Made by a program: the position numbers and the translations under genes. From Forficula auricularia (lineage: Eukaryota; Arthropoda; Insecta; Dermaptera; Forficulidae), in NCBI GenBank assembly GCA_024734495.1, contig JALMQS010000225.1:8430754-8494753 (forward strand): a DNA stretch of 64,000 nucleotides, read 5' to 3'. Below, piece by piece: positions 43,530 through 54,246 of this stretch (the first letter of the stretch is position 1; the number at the start of each line of letters is the position of its first letter). The notes under the pieces were generated by a model. It had not been told where the DNA came from and searched no databases. It worked only from the letters and a program-made list of their open reading frames with translations.

Positions 43530-43801
43530 GAACTTTGGACTTCTTCTTCTTATAGTGCCATGCCCGAACGGGCGTCGGCTTCTCTCCACATATACCTGTG
43601 CTGAGTATGTTTAGCTGTTTTACACAGATATACGTGACCTACTCTTTAACGCCGGTTCCGAACGGCTAGTTTGGAGAGGTTGAAAAAAAAAAAAAAAAAA
43701 AAGCATTTATACTCTTGGTAGTTTGCCATTGCTTTCCAAGAGGAGGCGACTTCAAATATCTGCCGAGACTCAGTCTAGAACCAGCATACGAACTTTGGAC
43801 T
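43530..43801 (-). mobile_element. tRNA-related SINE with 12-bp target duplication
   Basis: The body is 43542-43789. GAACTTTGGACT flanks it at 43530-43541 and 43790-43801. On the minus strand it begins near the B box (GGTTCTAGACT), so the tRNA head is truncated. It runs through CTTGGAAAGCAATGGCAAAC and TAGCCGTTCGGAACCGGCG, and ends CCCGTTCGGGCATGGCACTA with an AAG-rich tail. An A-run of about 19 bases sits in the middle. Confidence 0.88.
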
Positions 43802-43810
43802 GCCTCATCA

Positions 43811-44919
43811 TTTTTTTTTTAATATAGAGGGAATCAGAAAAGATTTATACTAATAAAATATTTTAATTACTAGGAAAATCTATTTATTGTATAGTAATGG
43901 AAATAAATTCATTTAATATCTACTATATATACATATACGAGACTCGTGTGCTATTGCAACGTGGAGCGCTTAGATCTTTGTGGTATTTTATGGCAACATG
44001 CGAACGATACGTGTGCTGAGAGGGGAGATAGAAAATGGGGGTTGAGCAAAGGATGAAAAAAGAATATCACCTGCGATTTTTTTTTTAATATAAATTCCTG
44101 TCTACTTAATTAAACTTGTACACAAACGGGGGGAGGGAACAGTTCTAAAAGTTATTTCATAAATATTTAAAGATTCGTAAGCCTCTTAAATTTTCGAATA
44201 TAAAATTTATTCAAACCAAGGTGTTTAACCGTCGAGCCTAACCCTATTAGTGGAAACTTGCAAGTTGCTGCTCCCAAGTTGAGCACTGGTTGCAAGAGGC
44301 TCATTAAGTAGAGTAGGCGACACCAGTTTTGTTTGATTTAAGAAATGATACAAGAGTTTTAGTGAGAATATCTATTAAAATACTTAATTAAAAAATTTGT
44401 TTTTTAAAAAAACGACAAGGTTTCGAATTTTTTTAGAGGTAGAATTTGTTCGTCCTGTTAAAAGTTTTCTACCTGTTCCTGTTATATTTTTAAAATATTA
44501 AAAGCCATTTTGTTAAGGGATAATTCGGGTATAATGGTTCTTAGTTAAACATATTTTAGTAAAGAAAATTTTAAAAATATAAAACTCTAGGTAATTTTCT
44601 AAAAAGTCATGCTAACAAGCATCTAGTCTTTTATTTTTGTGAAACCTCTTCTACCTAGTATTTTATATTTTTAAATTTTTTAAATTTTCTTTTCTTTATT
44701 TAAAGCTATGTAGGCAACTTTGCATAAGGTATTCGATTTTATATAATAAATCTCATAATGATAATGTCATTCATTAGGTATAGAAAATAATAATAATAAA
44801 AGTACTTGTTTCTATCTGTTCTATGAAAAATATTTATTTTACAAAGTTAAATAATATTTACATAGATAAGAAATTCTATCTACATATATAGATGTTAGGA
44901 TTTGTATAAGTTTTGGAAT
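43811..44919. other. AT-rich spacer, no gene seen
   Basis: No coding sequence recognised. The stretch near 44490-44600 resembles parts of 5690-5780 (TTTTGTTAAGGGA-AAT and AAACAAATTTAAATACAGTAAAG-like sequence), an old dispersed repeat. Confidence 0.4.
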
Positions 44920-45005
44920 CAGTAGTTAAGTTGGTTGGAGTTATAATCCGGAAATAGGAGGCCCCGGGGTCAAATCCTAACTGGACCCAGTGTATATAAT
45001 TTTTT
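44920..45005 (+). repeat. tRNA-like SINE head
   Basis: CAGTAGTTAAGTTGGTTGGA (A-box region), then CCCCGGGGTCAAATCCTAAC (B-box-like GGTCAAATCC) and a T-rich end. Too degenerate for a functional tRNA. Confidence 0.5.
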
Positions 45006-46379
45006 TTCTTTATTTTGTTATATAATTTGAATAAAACTAGGTACCATATGTAACATAAAATATAGGGAAAAGGCATAAAAAAAAAGAAAATAATTTTCCA
45101 AGAGTAGTACTGTAGTTTATTCCTAAGTAGAAATCACTAACCTACAATTAAGTTGTCTTTTGCTTTTCTATATTTTTTTTTTTTGGGGGGGGGGGGGTGT
45201 TGAAAATTGTTGCAAAATTAGCATTAATATACTAATACGTTCAAATATTATATCTTCCAACAAAAGGCATAAAAACATCTTCTAATTCTTTAGAAGTGAA
45301 TAAAATATACTGTACAACTAGTACTTTTCAAACACTTTACAACAATACTCCTCGGGAAAAAGATTTAGAGTAGGAATACTGTTTTTTCTCTATCTGTAAG
45401 GGGGGGAACGTTACATCCGGAAAATGGTAATAAATGGGATCATTGTAAGGTAATTTACTGTATATTCACCTATAAATAGATGTATGTTTATTTGCTTCAA
45501 ACAGAGAACAACCTAATTGGTTTCTCTTTAAGTATAAAAAGATACACAGATTTATAGATTCATTATAGTTACTGATGACAGCCAAACATATTAATTAACA
45601 CAGATCATTGCAGTATGATGATGTTTTTAATTCATAGCAACAAATTCGTTTAATTATTATTCTATCAATGAATTTTTTTTTTTTTTTTGTTATTTGGTTT
45701 GGGAATGAATTCTTTTTCGTACTGCTCACTTTTTAAATTACGATATTTGAAGAGTTCGTCAAAAAGTCACTTGTCGTCCTCCGATCTCGCGGGGGTCACG
45801 ATCAGGATTTATTCAGCTCTTCTTGGCATGGATGGAAGAGTTGACGTGCGAGAGGAAGAGGATGATAAAAAAAAGCCGAACTCGGGAGAGGATTCGTCGT
45901 CATCGGATTGGATTTTGATGATTGGAGAGAGAGAGAGAGGCTTGACTAAGTCAACAACACCCCGTGAATAAGGGAGGATCTCGCTTCCAACTCGAACAAC
46001 TCCAGCCCGATTCTTTGCTTTATCTCCCAGAAAGACAACCGCTACGAAAAACAAAGCCGCGATGCTTTTTCTACATCGAGAACGTTCCTATATGAATGAT
46101 GTCACCCCACACAGCCGAACTAAAAAACTTTTTCATTCACTATTGGCAAATGGTAAGTACTGTGTTGCCGCCAAGTTGTAGAAATTGAAACTAACGTAAT
46201 TGGGTCGCTGTTCTAAATGTCATTTGAGTAATTAAAGAATTTTATTTAATGAATAGGTGAGGTTTTTGTTTACATGTCATTTAAACACTGATCAATCAAC
46301 TGTCAGAAGACCCAATTGAGAGAGTTCAAGCTTTCACCGCCAGTTGGCGTATCTGTAATTTCCAGTTACCAATATACAG
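45006..46379. other. AT-rich DNA with a GC-richer island (about 45760-46100)
   Basis: A T-run and G-run lie at 45173-45197. A PLE-like fragment is at 45480-45540 (TGTTTATTTGCTTCAAACAG, then AACAACCTAATTGGTTTCTC). The island 45760-46100 has an open frame of 94 codons on the plus strand rich in E, D, K and S, and one of 81 codons on the minus strand. Neither is a recognised protein, so a gene is not called. Confidence 0.4.
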
Positions 46380-46535
46380 GGTGCCCCAAATCTCAACGAT
46401 AAACCATGAACAGAGGATATAGGCTAGTTTATGACGGTCCAGAACTTTTATTATAATATTTTTCTAGGTTTTGTAACGTCATAAACTAGCCTCTATCTTC
46501 TGTTCACGGTTTATCGTTGAGTTTTGGGACATGTC
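46380..46535. mobile_element. MITE-like inverted repeat
   Basis: TCTCAACGATAAACCATGAA then CAGAGGATATAGGCTAGTTT is mirrored by AAACTAGCCTCTATCTTCTG then TTCACGGTTTATCGTTGA. The ends beyond are GGTGCCCCAAA and TTTTGGGACA. Confidence 0.7.
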
Positions 46536-46716
46536 GACTGCGGAGCGATTTTCGATCATTTCTTATTTATTCATCTTTACTCACAAATTTAATTAAAAAT
46601 GAAAACATAACATGATGTAAGCCTTTTTACTATAGATTCTAATAGAAGACTTAGGCGAAACATGTCGATTATAAACAACAATAAAATTGGAGGAAAAAGT
46701 GGAAAGGTACTCTCAT

Positions 46717-46850
46717 AAAGAGAAATCAATGATGTTGTCCTGTGCTTGATGCAAATAAACATTTACTAATATATACCTAACAAATAAATTTATTTTATTA
46801 AGACTAGAGGCTTGAACTTCATCATTAGTCTTTGTAATCAGAAATATTTT
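46717..46850 (-). repeat. PLE-like end fragment with decayed hammerhead motif
   Basis: AGAGAAATCAATGATGTTGT, then CCTGTGCTTGATGCAAATAA and, on the minus strand, ATGATGAAGTTCAAGCCTCT. Same family as 60965 and 63606. Confidence 0.55.
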
Positions 46851-48526
46851 ATATGTTATTTCTCATGGGTCAATTGTCCGATTGGAAATAGAAAATTCGT
46901 TTTGTTGTTATAACAAGCTATAATCGATTGCTCGTTTATTTATTTTTCTTTAAAATTCTTAAATGAGTATTTATTTTTTATTTTGATAGAATATTAATTA
47001 ATATTGATAATTCAAGAAGAATACTCAAGAATGAAAAGTTTTAGAAAGTTCTTTTTTCTACCAAAATATTTGCATTTTTGTAGTCAATAACTGATTAGAT
47101 TTAGCTTCAGAACTTTGAGTTCAAAAATGGCGAAAACAAACTTTTTTCATTGATTTTATTGATAATTTAAGACCATGTCATAATAAGGATATAATGTAAA
47201 AAAGCGAAGGGTGAACAGCGTAACCTAAAATTGTGTATACCTACTTCTACTTCCACTTTCATTTCCAAGTAGAAGACAATAGATTATCTAATGAATTCCA
47301 AAGTAATTCCAAGTAATTCCAAAGCTGCTGTACACTTAATTCCATTCGCGGTTCACCCCTCGGAAAAAAGGAATTTCTTGCTGAGATCCGAACTGGCTAA
47401 TGTACCGTGTCTTGAAAAAATTGTTACTTTTTCATTATTTTTAGGCTTCAAGCAGAGGTGGATTGAAGTTAGTTTCTCTTTTTTTCTAAACACAAGTAAA
47501 ATAAAATAATAAAAGTTAGAAGTAATTGACAATCCTTTTATTGAATTCCCAATAATACTTTTGCATGTTTTGAAAATATTATAAATACAATGCTAGAGCG
47601 AGGAGGATAATTGTTATTTTAACTTGGAATATATTTGAAAAGATATGAATGGAGATAGAGATAAAATGCAAGGAAAGATTATTGGCCGGTAGATAGGAAA
47701 CTTCTCCGAGCTGCGCGTCGGCTTTTTCCCTCGGGCGCCCGGTAATAACAGGATATGAGTGTGCGGGCTGGGCGCTGTATCGTTTGGAATATCCAAAAAC
47801 CGTTTTGGAATAATAAGCGCAAGTAGACCCAGCTGGGCCTAGGCTCCGCGATGGAAATATTCTTGCCCTCGCAAAAGAAACGTAAAAAGAAGAAGAAGCG
47901 AGAGGAAGCTGGTAAATCGCCTCCGCCCCCGCAAACGCCACCCTTTCTCTATAAAGAGTTTCCAGAGCAGCGTTTGTTTATATCCACCCATCCTTTGAGT
48001 TCAACCGAAAAGTGGAAAAAGGAAAAAACGACCCCCCCCCCCCCCGTACTTGTCACACACCGAAACTGTAATGGATAAAGACCGAATATTTTATGGAAGG
48101 CCACAAATGTCATCTCTTCTAGAAATAAAACAACAAACAACTTTAAGTAATAAAAAGGATATGAGGCATAATTAAGATGAGCGACATTAAATGAAAAGAC
48201 AATAAAATCTATCTGTCATGTCGAACAAATTAAGCCAGACGGGCCGAGCAACTTTTCCTAACTACCTTAGGACATATATGGAATCGATCCTTTCAAGATA
48301 TTAAGAATATTTCGATAATTCAAAACAAACTTCCATTTTACTTTACCAGCCAAAATATTCGAAATTATTGTTATTTTATTTATTTGTTTTAATTTTTTTA
48401 AGTAATTATTTTTTATTTTATAATAAATAAATTGACACGTTCTGATGTGGCCAAATGTATTAAAATTAAGCGATTTAAATGTTTATTTTAAAACCCACTA
48501 ATAGTTCATGACAAATAAAATGTATT
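46851..48526. other. unique DNA with a GC-richer island (about 47660-48060)
   Basis: The island includes GAGCTGCGCGTCGGCTTTTT, CCCAGCTGGGCCTAGGCTCC and a C-run (48031-48044). Short frames (one lysine-rich) are not recognised. Confidence 0.4.
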
Positions 48527-48585
48527 AAAATTAGGAATTGAAAGTTTTTTTGCCGAGAGTATATAATTAAACAAATAGCCGCTAA

Positions 48586-49261
48586 AAAACGGTTACGAGG
48601 AAACCCTTATTGACAAACTATTAAAAAAGAAAATTGAAAAGTCAACTCTGAATCTGATTTAATCCAACGGTCCGAGCCAGAATCAAAACCAAAATTAATA
48701 ATCCCATACTATGGAAAAATTTCGGAAACTTTAAAATTAAATTTAAATTTAGGGAACGAAGAAAAGTTTATTTTTATTACAGACAAAAGGATCAGCCGGG
48801 GCTCGAACCCGGGATCTTTAAAATTAAAATTCAAAACTTTAGGAAATGAAACTATTTTCAAATCCTCTAGAACATTGGGATCTGATATTAGCAATAATAA
48901 GAAAGACAAAATTCAAAAAATGGACAAAAAAGGTGTCTATTCCATAACATGTGGAGAATGTGATTCGACCTATATAGGAAAAACTGAACGAAATTTAAAC
49001 ACATGCATTTCGGAACACAAAAGAGTTTTTATAGGGGGTTCGGGGCATAGTGCATTTGCAGAACATTTAATCTCCGAGAAACATTGTTTTCCAGATGAAT
49101 CAAATATTAAATTAATTAGATCAGAATTATATCCCTTAAAAATTAGTATTTTCGAATCGTTAGAAATTATAAAATCATACAATAATTCACCAAAAAAATT
49201 CTTAAATCGGAAAATAGAAATTCCCGAAAGCTTTATTTTAAAAATAGCCGCTAAAATATAA
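48586..49261 (+). pseudogene. PLE GIY-YIG endonuclease, truncated and frameshifted
   Basis: PLEs use a GIY-YIG nuclease fused to the C-terminus of their reverse transcriptase to nick target DNA. From about 48586 one frame reads NGYEETLIDKLLKKKIEK. It stops at about 48660, and coding continues in the frame open from 48638 with IIPYYGKISETL. From the internal ATG at 48875 the GIY-YIG core follows: GVY (residues 20-22), CGEC (26-29), YIG (33-35), ER (38-39), SEH (46-48) and an AFAEHL segment. A cysteine (C44) stands where PLEs usually have the catalytic arginine before ISEH; a CGC-to-TGC change would explain it. A tRNA-like stretch lies in frame at 48795-48813. Inactive. Confidence 0.88.
48795..48813 (-). 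repeat. tRNA TPsiC-arm-like sequence inside the PLE coding region
   Basis: On the minus strand CCCGGGTTCGAGCCCCGGC is a perfect TPsiC arm (5-bp stem, TTCGAGC loop) with a B box. The upstream part of a tRNA is not recognisable. It may come from a SINE head captured in the element, or be chance. Confidence 0.45.
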
Positions 49262-49514
49262 ACTTCACGAACGTCACCTACAGCCAAAATAATAAAACAA
49301 GTATAAATTTCAATTCTTAACTTGCCCACCCTGAAAAATTTCTTAACCTAACCACATGAAATATTTTAACATTTCAATCATAAATGAATTCCTGTGAATC
49401 CATTGTAATAGACTGACAAAGAGGGCAAAGGCCTCGAAACTATAGTCTCGTTATAAATAAATAAAATTTATAATTCCAGCAGAAGACACACTCTTTTATT
49501 GTCTCCTTCAATAT
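49262..49514 (+). repeat. PLE 3' region with altered hammerhead motif
   Basis: After the coding region come TAACCTAACCACATGAAATA, then GACTGACAAAGAGGGCAAAG, GCCTCGAAACTATAGTCTCG and the common 3' end. Compared with 43183-43232, the core is CTGACAA instead of CTGATGA, which should abolish activity. This physically links the motif family to a PLE protein. Confidence 0.85.
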
Positions 49515-49525
49515 AAAATTAGGAA

Positions 49526-50970
49526 ATTTAAATTATTATTTTAAAACCCTCTGTGGAGTCCAGGGCGCTTACCCTCTGTCCAGCAAGATCCACGCGGAAG
49601 GTGGGCTTTGCAGCTAGGATAAATAACATTAAAGTAAAAAAATTGTGCAGTTTATCAAGTAAAGCATTTTTTTAGTTCTGTAAATTTATTGAAGCTCTTT
49701 AAAGTTTGTTCTAGTGTTTAAATGTTTGTATTTGCAAAAAGATGAGGCTTTCAAATTTTGGATAGATATTTTCTTTCTTTTCAGGCCCAAAAGATAGCTT
49801 CAAAATGATCCAAATGACGTCAAGATGATAACAAATAAAGTATAATTTCGTTTAATACAAAATAAAATAATTAAATTAAAAATATCATTATGGTAAGTGA
49901 AATCAAAAAGTGTTTTCAGTAAGGTGGTCGTAATTCCTTCCACTTGTTATGGGTAAATGAAAATAAACAATAATAACAAAAATGTAACATTTGCTAAATC
50001 GCATCGATTTCCATCCTCATTTGATAGATACTAAACGAATGAGATCCAATTATTTGAATAATCGAGCTGGGATTGGTGAATGTACGAATTTCCCCCAATA
50101 ATTGAATTTGTAACAAGCGCCTCTGTATGTTTTATTGACGAAATGATCAAAAGTACAAACCGACACGTCCCCCTCTGGGAACAAGTGTACAACCCCGATA
50201 TGATAGGTTTCCACTAGAGCTCGGCTAAATCTACTACATTCACGTTAAGTTTCCACCACAATGTGACTATATCAATTAAATAATTTCCATAAAATGGCGT
50301 TAAATAAATCTAAATGAAGGAGAATAATAATTCTAAATATCTTCATTCGACATTTTCTTATGTTTCAAATAAAAGATCTTATGATCCTTGAAAAAATGAG
50401 AAATTTTAAATAATTTTCTAATTTCAACATAAATCATATAACAAAAATTATTATTATTATTCTCTTTTTCAGTGCGTCGACTACTGTGGTCATTTGTGCC
50501 TCACGTAGGTATATTCTCCTTGCTATTTTCCGACCCCCGACACTCCAGACAACCTAGAACCGACTTCGTCGGGGGACAGCCAGGCAAGCTTTTATGCATC
50601 CTGACTCATTCCATTGTGCCGGGATCCAAGCTGCCGCGGGAAGGCCTCTAGGGACGGAAAACATTACTAGGTAAAAATCTTATAAATAAATATTAAAATC
50701 TTCAATGAATTGAGAAGCCGAAATTCACCCGGAAATTTACTGGTGTTTGTGTGTTGCTATCTATCTCAGCATCAATAAGTCATAGAGAAACAAAATTTGA
50801 AATTTAAGCTAGGTATCTTTTGGTCCAAAACGACATAACCATTGTACATCTGAACTTGGAGGTTAGGGTGGTTTTAATTTTTTATTTCTGGGATTTTTTG
50901 AAAAATCACTGTGCTTAACAATTATCATAAGTTCAGCGATGTATATTTTTTTATCTCTATTGAAACACTG
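49526..50970. other. spacer with a GC-rich block (50470-50670)
   Basis: See the separate entry for 50473-50504. The block also contains GACCCCCGACACTCC and GAACCGACTTCGTCGGGGGA, a possible hairpin. Outside it the sequence is AT-rich with no gene seen. Confidence 0.4.
50473..50504 (+). other. possible 32-nt exon (splice-like signals)
   Basis: A pyrimidine-rich stretch ending in AG (TTCTCTTTTTCAG to 50472) precedes a 32-base segment that could encode CVDYCGHLCL, followed by GTAGGT, a donor-like site. No homologous protein is recognised. It could equally be part of a conserved non-coding block. Confidence 0.2.
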
Positions 50971-51183
50971 TAAGGGCCAGTTGTATGCAGGCTTGCAAAG
51001 TCTTTGTTGAGTTGACAAACGGTTAAACCTTAGTATTCACCAAGTGCCCGGCCGGTTGGCCAATCAGATGAAAGTGCGTGTCAGATCTGATCGGCCATCT
51101 GGCCGGGTACATGGCGAATACTAAGGTTTGACCGTTTGTCAACTTAACAAAGACTTTACAAGGCGACATACAACTGGTCCTTA
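50971..51183. mobile_element. PIF/Harbinger-like MITE, related to 25641-26017
   Basis: Ends GGGCCAGTTGTATGCAGGCT and CATACAACTGGTCC, with TAA and TTA outside. Inner arms (CAAAGTCTTTGTTGAGTTGA and TCAACTTAACAAAGACTTT; ACCTTAGTATTCACC and GGCGAATACTAAGGT) make it an almost complete palindrome. Confidence 0.8.
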
Positions 51184-52264
51184 ATGGGCTAATTTGAGAG
51201 CGGAAAATTGGCAAGGTGTTTTTAAAAGAAGGTTACGTAATAAGTAAATAATAAGTAAATAATACTAAGTTCTGTAGTGCACACAGGAGTCGACTTATTT
51301 CTAGTTAAAGAATTGTTTCTTTTAATTGCCCATCAGCATTATTAAAAAAAGTTTTATCGGTATTTAACATTCATGTCATAATAATGTGTTACGTTTTGCA
51401 TATAAATTGGAACTTATATTTAAGTTGATGGAAAGAATATTAGTCCTTCTATTAAAAGTAACTATATTCCGTTTAGATTAGGTCTTGACCGTGTGCTAAA
51501 TATGCCTCCATGAGAGGGAAGAAAAAAGTCCGGAAGCTGCAATTTGAAAACAATTAGCGCTTAAAGTGGGGAGATCTCATATCGCCAAGTGGAAAAGAAC
51601 TAATGGAGCCAAAGGGCGAATGAGGAGGAAAGAAGGCCATATAGCCTGCCTGTTTGCTAAATGGATTTTTAAAAAGTTGAACCCGAAGAAGCAGACCAAG
51701 AAAAAAATGCATCTAGTAATTCGAAAATAGCTCCCGAAAAGGGAAACAAAACAACAAGCAACAACACCCCCGGCCAACAAAACGTTCCAAAAAACAAGAA
51801 AAAAATCCTTTCTAATTGAGATGAACCTAGTCTCTTATCTTTCTTCGTTTTTACTTACTTTATTCTCTGCCAGACATTATTCTGATAATAGCTCTAGTGC
51901 AGGGTGACCTATTAGATAGCGAGTCATTTGTTTTGCGTCTTAATTCATACCAAAGGAGATATAATCTTAAAACTTCATCGACAAAGGCACAGAAGTTACT
52001 GGAAGTGAGCATGACATATGTGCACCTTATACAACAAGTGGTTCGAAGAAAATATGCAATTAAACCATCTTTTTCATATAAAAGTTCAAGTTGACGATAG
52101 AAATAGATTTTAAATAGGAGGTTGTAATCTAGTAATGAAAAATTAAAAAAAAAAAAAAAATTAAATATAAAAATTTTAATAAACTTTTTTCGGGTTAGTA
52201 TAATTTTTATTTTCGCCATTTGGTTTGAATGGTAGTGAAAATTTTGCTACACTTTAAATATATG
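51184..52264. other. unique DNA, no gene seen
   Basis: Moderate GC at 51480-51800 without repeat ends. Frames on both strands near 51577-52219 are low-complexity or unrecognised. A poly-A run lies at 52146-52160. Confidence 0.4.
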
Positions 52265-52485
52265 GGGAGCCGGGTTAGCCGAGCTGGCTAACGCGCTGGC
52301 CCCGCTTCGGCATCGATGATGACAATGTTGGAGCGGGATGCTGGGGTTCGATCCTGGCTAGCATATAAAATTTCTACCGGCTAAAACTCGGATCCCTCAC
52401 TAACCCTACTAACCGTTTACTGATGTGCTGTCTAAATGGGCTTTGTTCCCGGTGACAATAAATAAATAAATAAATATATATATAT
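52265..52485 (+). mobile_element. tRNA-derived SINE with ATAA tail
   Basis: Head GGGTTAGCCGAGCTGGCTAA then CGCGCTGG (A box), with B box GGTTCGATCCTGG at about 52348. The body ACCGGCTAAAACTCGGATCC ... GGGCTTTGTTCCCGGTGACA ends in (AATA)n and (TA)n. The clearest SINE in the window. Only fragments of a tRNA fold remain. Confidence 0.85.
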
Positions 52486-52600
52486 ATATTGCATGTCAGA
52501 GGTGTTTTCTTCTGAGGGTCGAACTAACATGGCAGGACAGTGTGTTAGTATCTGGGTTCAACTCCTAGGGGGACGATCCCTCGGATAATGGAATATAAAA
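52486..52600 (+). repeat. degraded third copy of the tRNA-like hairpin family
   Basis: TTGCATGTCAGAGGTGTTTT (left arm), a tRNA-like apex with GTTAGTATCTGGGTTCAACT (B box GGTTCAACTCC), and a right arm GGACGATCCCTCGGATAATG. Compare 28800-29045. The SINE just upstream may have inserted into its left flank. Confidence 0.5.
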
Positions 52601-52755
52601 ATATTCTACTAATATCAAAGAATTTAAAACCTTAAAAACTAAATTCTTTTTATAAAAATTCTGAGATATTTTTAAATTTCAAAATGTTTCATAACTTTAT
52701 TAAAATATGTTTCACCAAGAACCTACACCATTCTCTCTTAACAAAAAAGGTTGTA

Positions 52756-52982
52756 ATCTATTACAGAGGTCCCCAAACTACGGCCCGCGAGCCAAATCCT
52801 TTTCCACCCGGCCCGAGGATACTACCAAATTAATTCACAAATATTCACTATATTAAATATTAATGCCACACAATAGCGTATTATTAATATCATTTCCGTA
52901 TAATATGTTATATCGGGCCCACTCATTTGTTCACACGTGGACTCCCCATCTCTAAAAATTTTTGAGGACCCCTGATATATTG
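52756..52982. mobile_element. hAT-like MITE
   Basis: The element spans 52764-52974 (211 bp). Ends are CAGAGGTCCCCAAACT and (right, reversed) CAGGGGTCCTCAAAAATT. The flanking octamers ATCTATTA and ATATATTG match at six of eight positions, as expected for an aged 8-bp duplication. Confidence 0.75.
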
Positions 52983-54054
52983 GATCCGAGATGGAATGTA
53001 TTATTTTTAATTATATAAAATGTCAAAAGTTATTGGCTAAAAAATGTTTCACCAAGTACCAACACCAAATTCCTTAAAAACTATATGTCAGAAGGGTTTT
53101 TTTCGATTACCGAGGAGATACAAAAAACTCTTCTGACATAAAATTGAAAATAATCCATTCCATCTCGGAAAAATTTAACTCATTGAAGATTCTAAAATAT
53201 TTATTAATCCGTCGGAGTGTGGGGGTGGGGGAGTGGAGTGAATTCACAGGAAAATTAGAAACGCTGTTTAATTATCATATTTAAAAATGACTGAAACGTG
53301 GAGAAAAATGAACTTTAAGCGTTGATTTTTAAACTTTTTGTCTTACTAAAATTCTTCCAGTTCAAAAATACAGAAAATTTTTCATGTTTTTTTTTTTTTA
53401 GTTTGAGAATTTTATAATTTTAATTTTTTAAACTCACAGCCCTTTAATTTTTTTTTCCATTTTATCAAAATATAATCAACTATTAATCTTAGTGCACCAA
53501 AACTATATATGAAATTTCTATTCCCAAAGGGCTACAAACAACTCTTCTGACATAAAATTAAAAATTATCCATTTCATTTCGGAGCTAATATATTAGATTA
53601 CAATCTCTTGTGATTTTCTTAAAAATAACTTTTTAAAATAAAAACATATTTTTATTTTAAAATGCACTCACTAGAAAGTAGAAAATAAACGCTCTCAAAA
53701 AATTTTGAGCTTCATATATGAGTAAAAGGGTAGGTGTTTATTTCAATTAAATTTTAAAATAAAAGGTCACAAGATTTTATTTCTAGTCGTAATATAACAG
53801 ACCCGACAAAAAGTTTCTAGTCGTAATATAACAGACCCGACAAAAAGTTTATGCTTTGGACTACCTACTTGTTTCTCATTATATATAAGAAAATGTTTCT
53901 ATTTATCTGGGTTTAACAGAGTGGTTCAAAGTTCGATGCCTAATGTACGCAATGGTCATTTCTATTTCTATTTTAATATCATAAAATAATTGTTAAGTTA
54001 TGTAGAATGAATTACTGAATTATTTTAATTAATTACCTATAAAGTAAACCATAG
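52983..54054. repeat. fragments of a CTTCTGACATA hairpin repeat; small tandem duplication
   Basis: GAGATGGAATG-ATTATTTTTAATTATAT and its complement recur near 52988, 53140, 53560, 17515 and 56215, often beside ATGTCAGAAGGGTTTTTTT/CTCTTCTGACAT. A 34-bp unit (TTTCTAGTCGTAATATAACA, then GACCCGACAAAAAG) is duplicated exactly in tandem at 53780-53847. No gene seen. Confidence 0.55.
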
Positions 54055-54246
54055 GGTCAACAGTTGACCTATGTACCTACATTGTGTATAAATAAATAAA
54101 TAAAGAATTACTGTATCTAAATAAATTCAATTATTTTATAAAAAAACAATCTGAAAACATTTATATGAAATACAAAAGTTAGGGGTGAAATTCTCCCTTT
54201 ATCAATTGAAATTTAAGTAATTTGAAAAAATAGTTGCTTTAAAAAA
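54055..54246 (+). repeat. old repeat B, left part of an interrupted copy
   Basis: GTCAACAGTTGACCTATGTA ... TTGCTTTAAAAAA matches 63030-63215. Its continuation is found at 54951-55020, so the sequence between is an insertion. Confidence 0.75.

Larger units (their letters stand above)
42905..43810. repeat. three-layer nest: palindrome, PLE copy in its centre, SINE in its right arm
   Basis: The oldest layer is a palindrome of PLE-like ends: outer TGATGAGGCAGTTCAAAGTT is mirrored by GAACTTTGGACTGCCTCATCA once the SINE is removed. The centre is split by a PLE copy (43086-43370) with ACAGTATT on each side. The right arm is split by a SINE (43542-43789) with a 12-bp duplication. Confidence 0.85.
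48527..49525 (+). mobile_element. Penelope-like retroelement, 5' truncated, with 11-bp target duplication
   Basis: The insertion spans 48538-49514. AAAATTAGGAA flanks it at 48527-48537 and 49515-49525. It starts TTGAAAGTTTTTTTGCCGAG and ends TCTCCTTCAATAT. It holds the C-terminal coding part with a GIY-YIG domain and, downstream, a hammerhead-like motif and the family's 3' end. The reverse transcriptase part is gone. Confidence 0.9.

Noticed and set aside
45687..45971. 94-codon frame with an acidic and serine-rich end, and an opposite-strand frame
   Set aside because: No recognised domain, a simple composition bias, and both strands equally open. Recorded only as part of a GC-richer island.
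47851..48078. Lysine- and proline-rich frame
   Set aside because: Short, low-complexity, runs into a C-run; no family recognised.
48431..48460. CTGATGTGGCC shared with 54258, as a ribozyme start
   Set aside because: No GAAAC follows at a suitable distance; it is simply part of a dispersed repeat.
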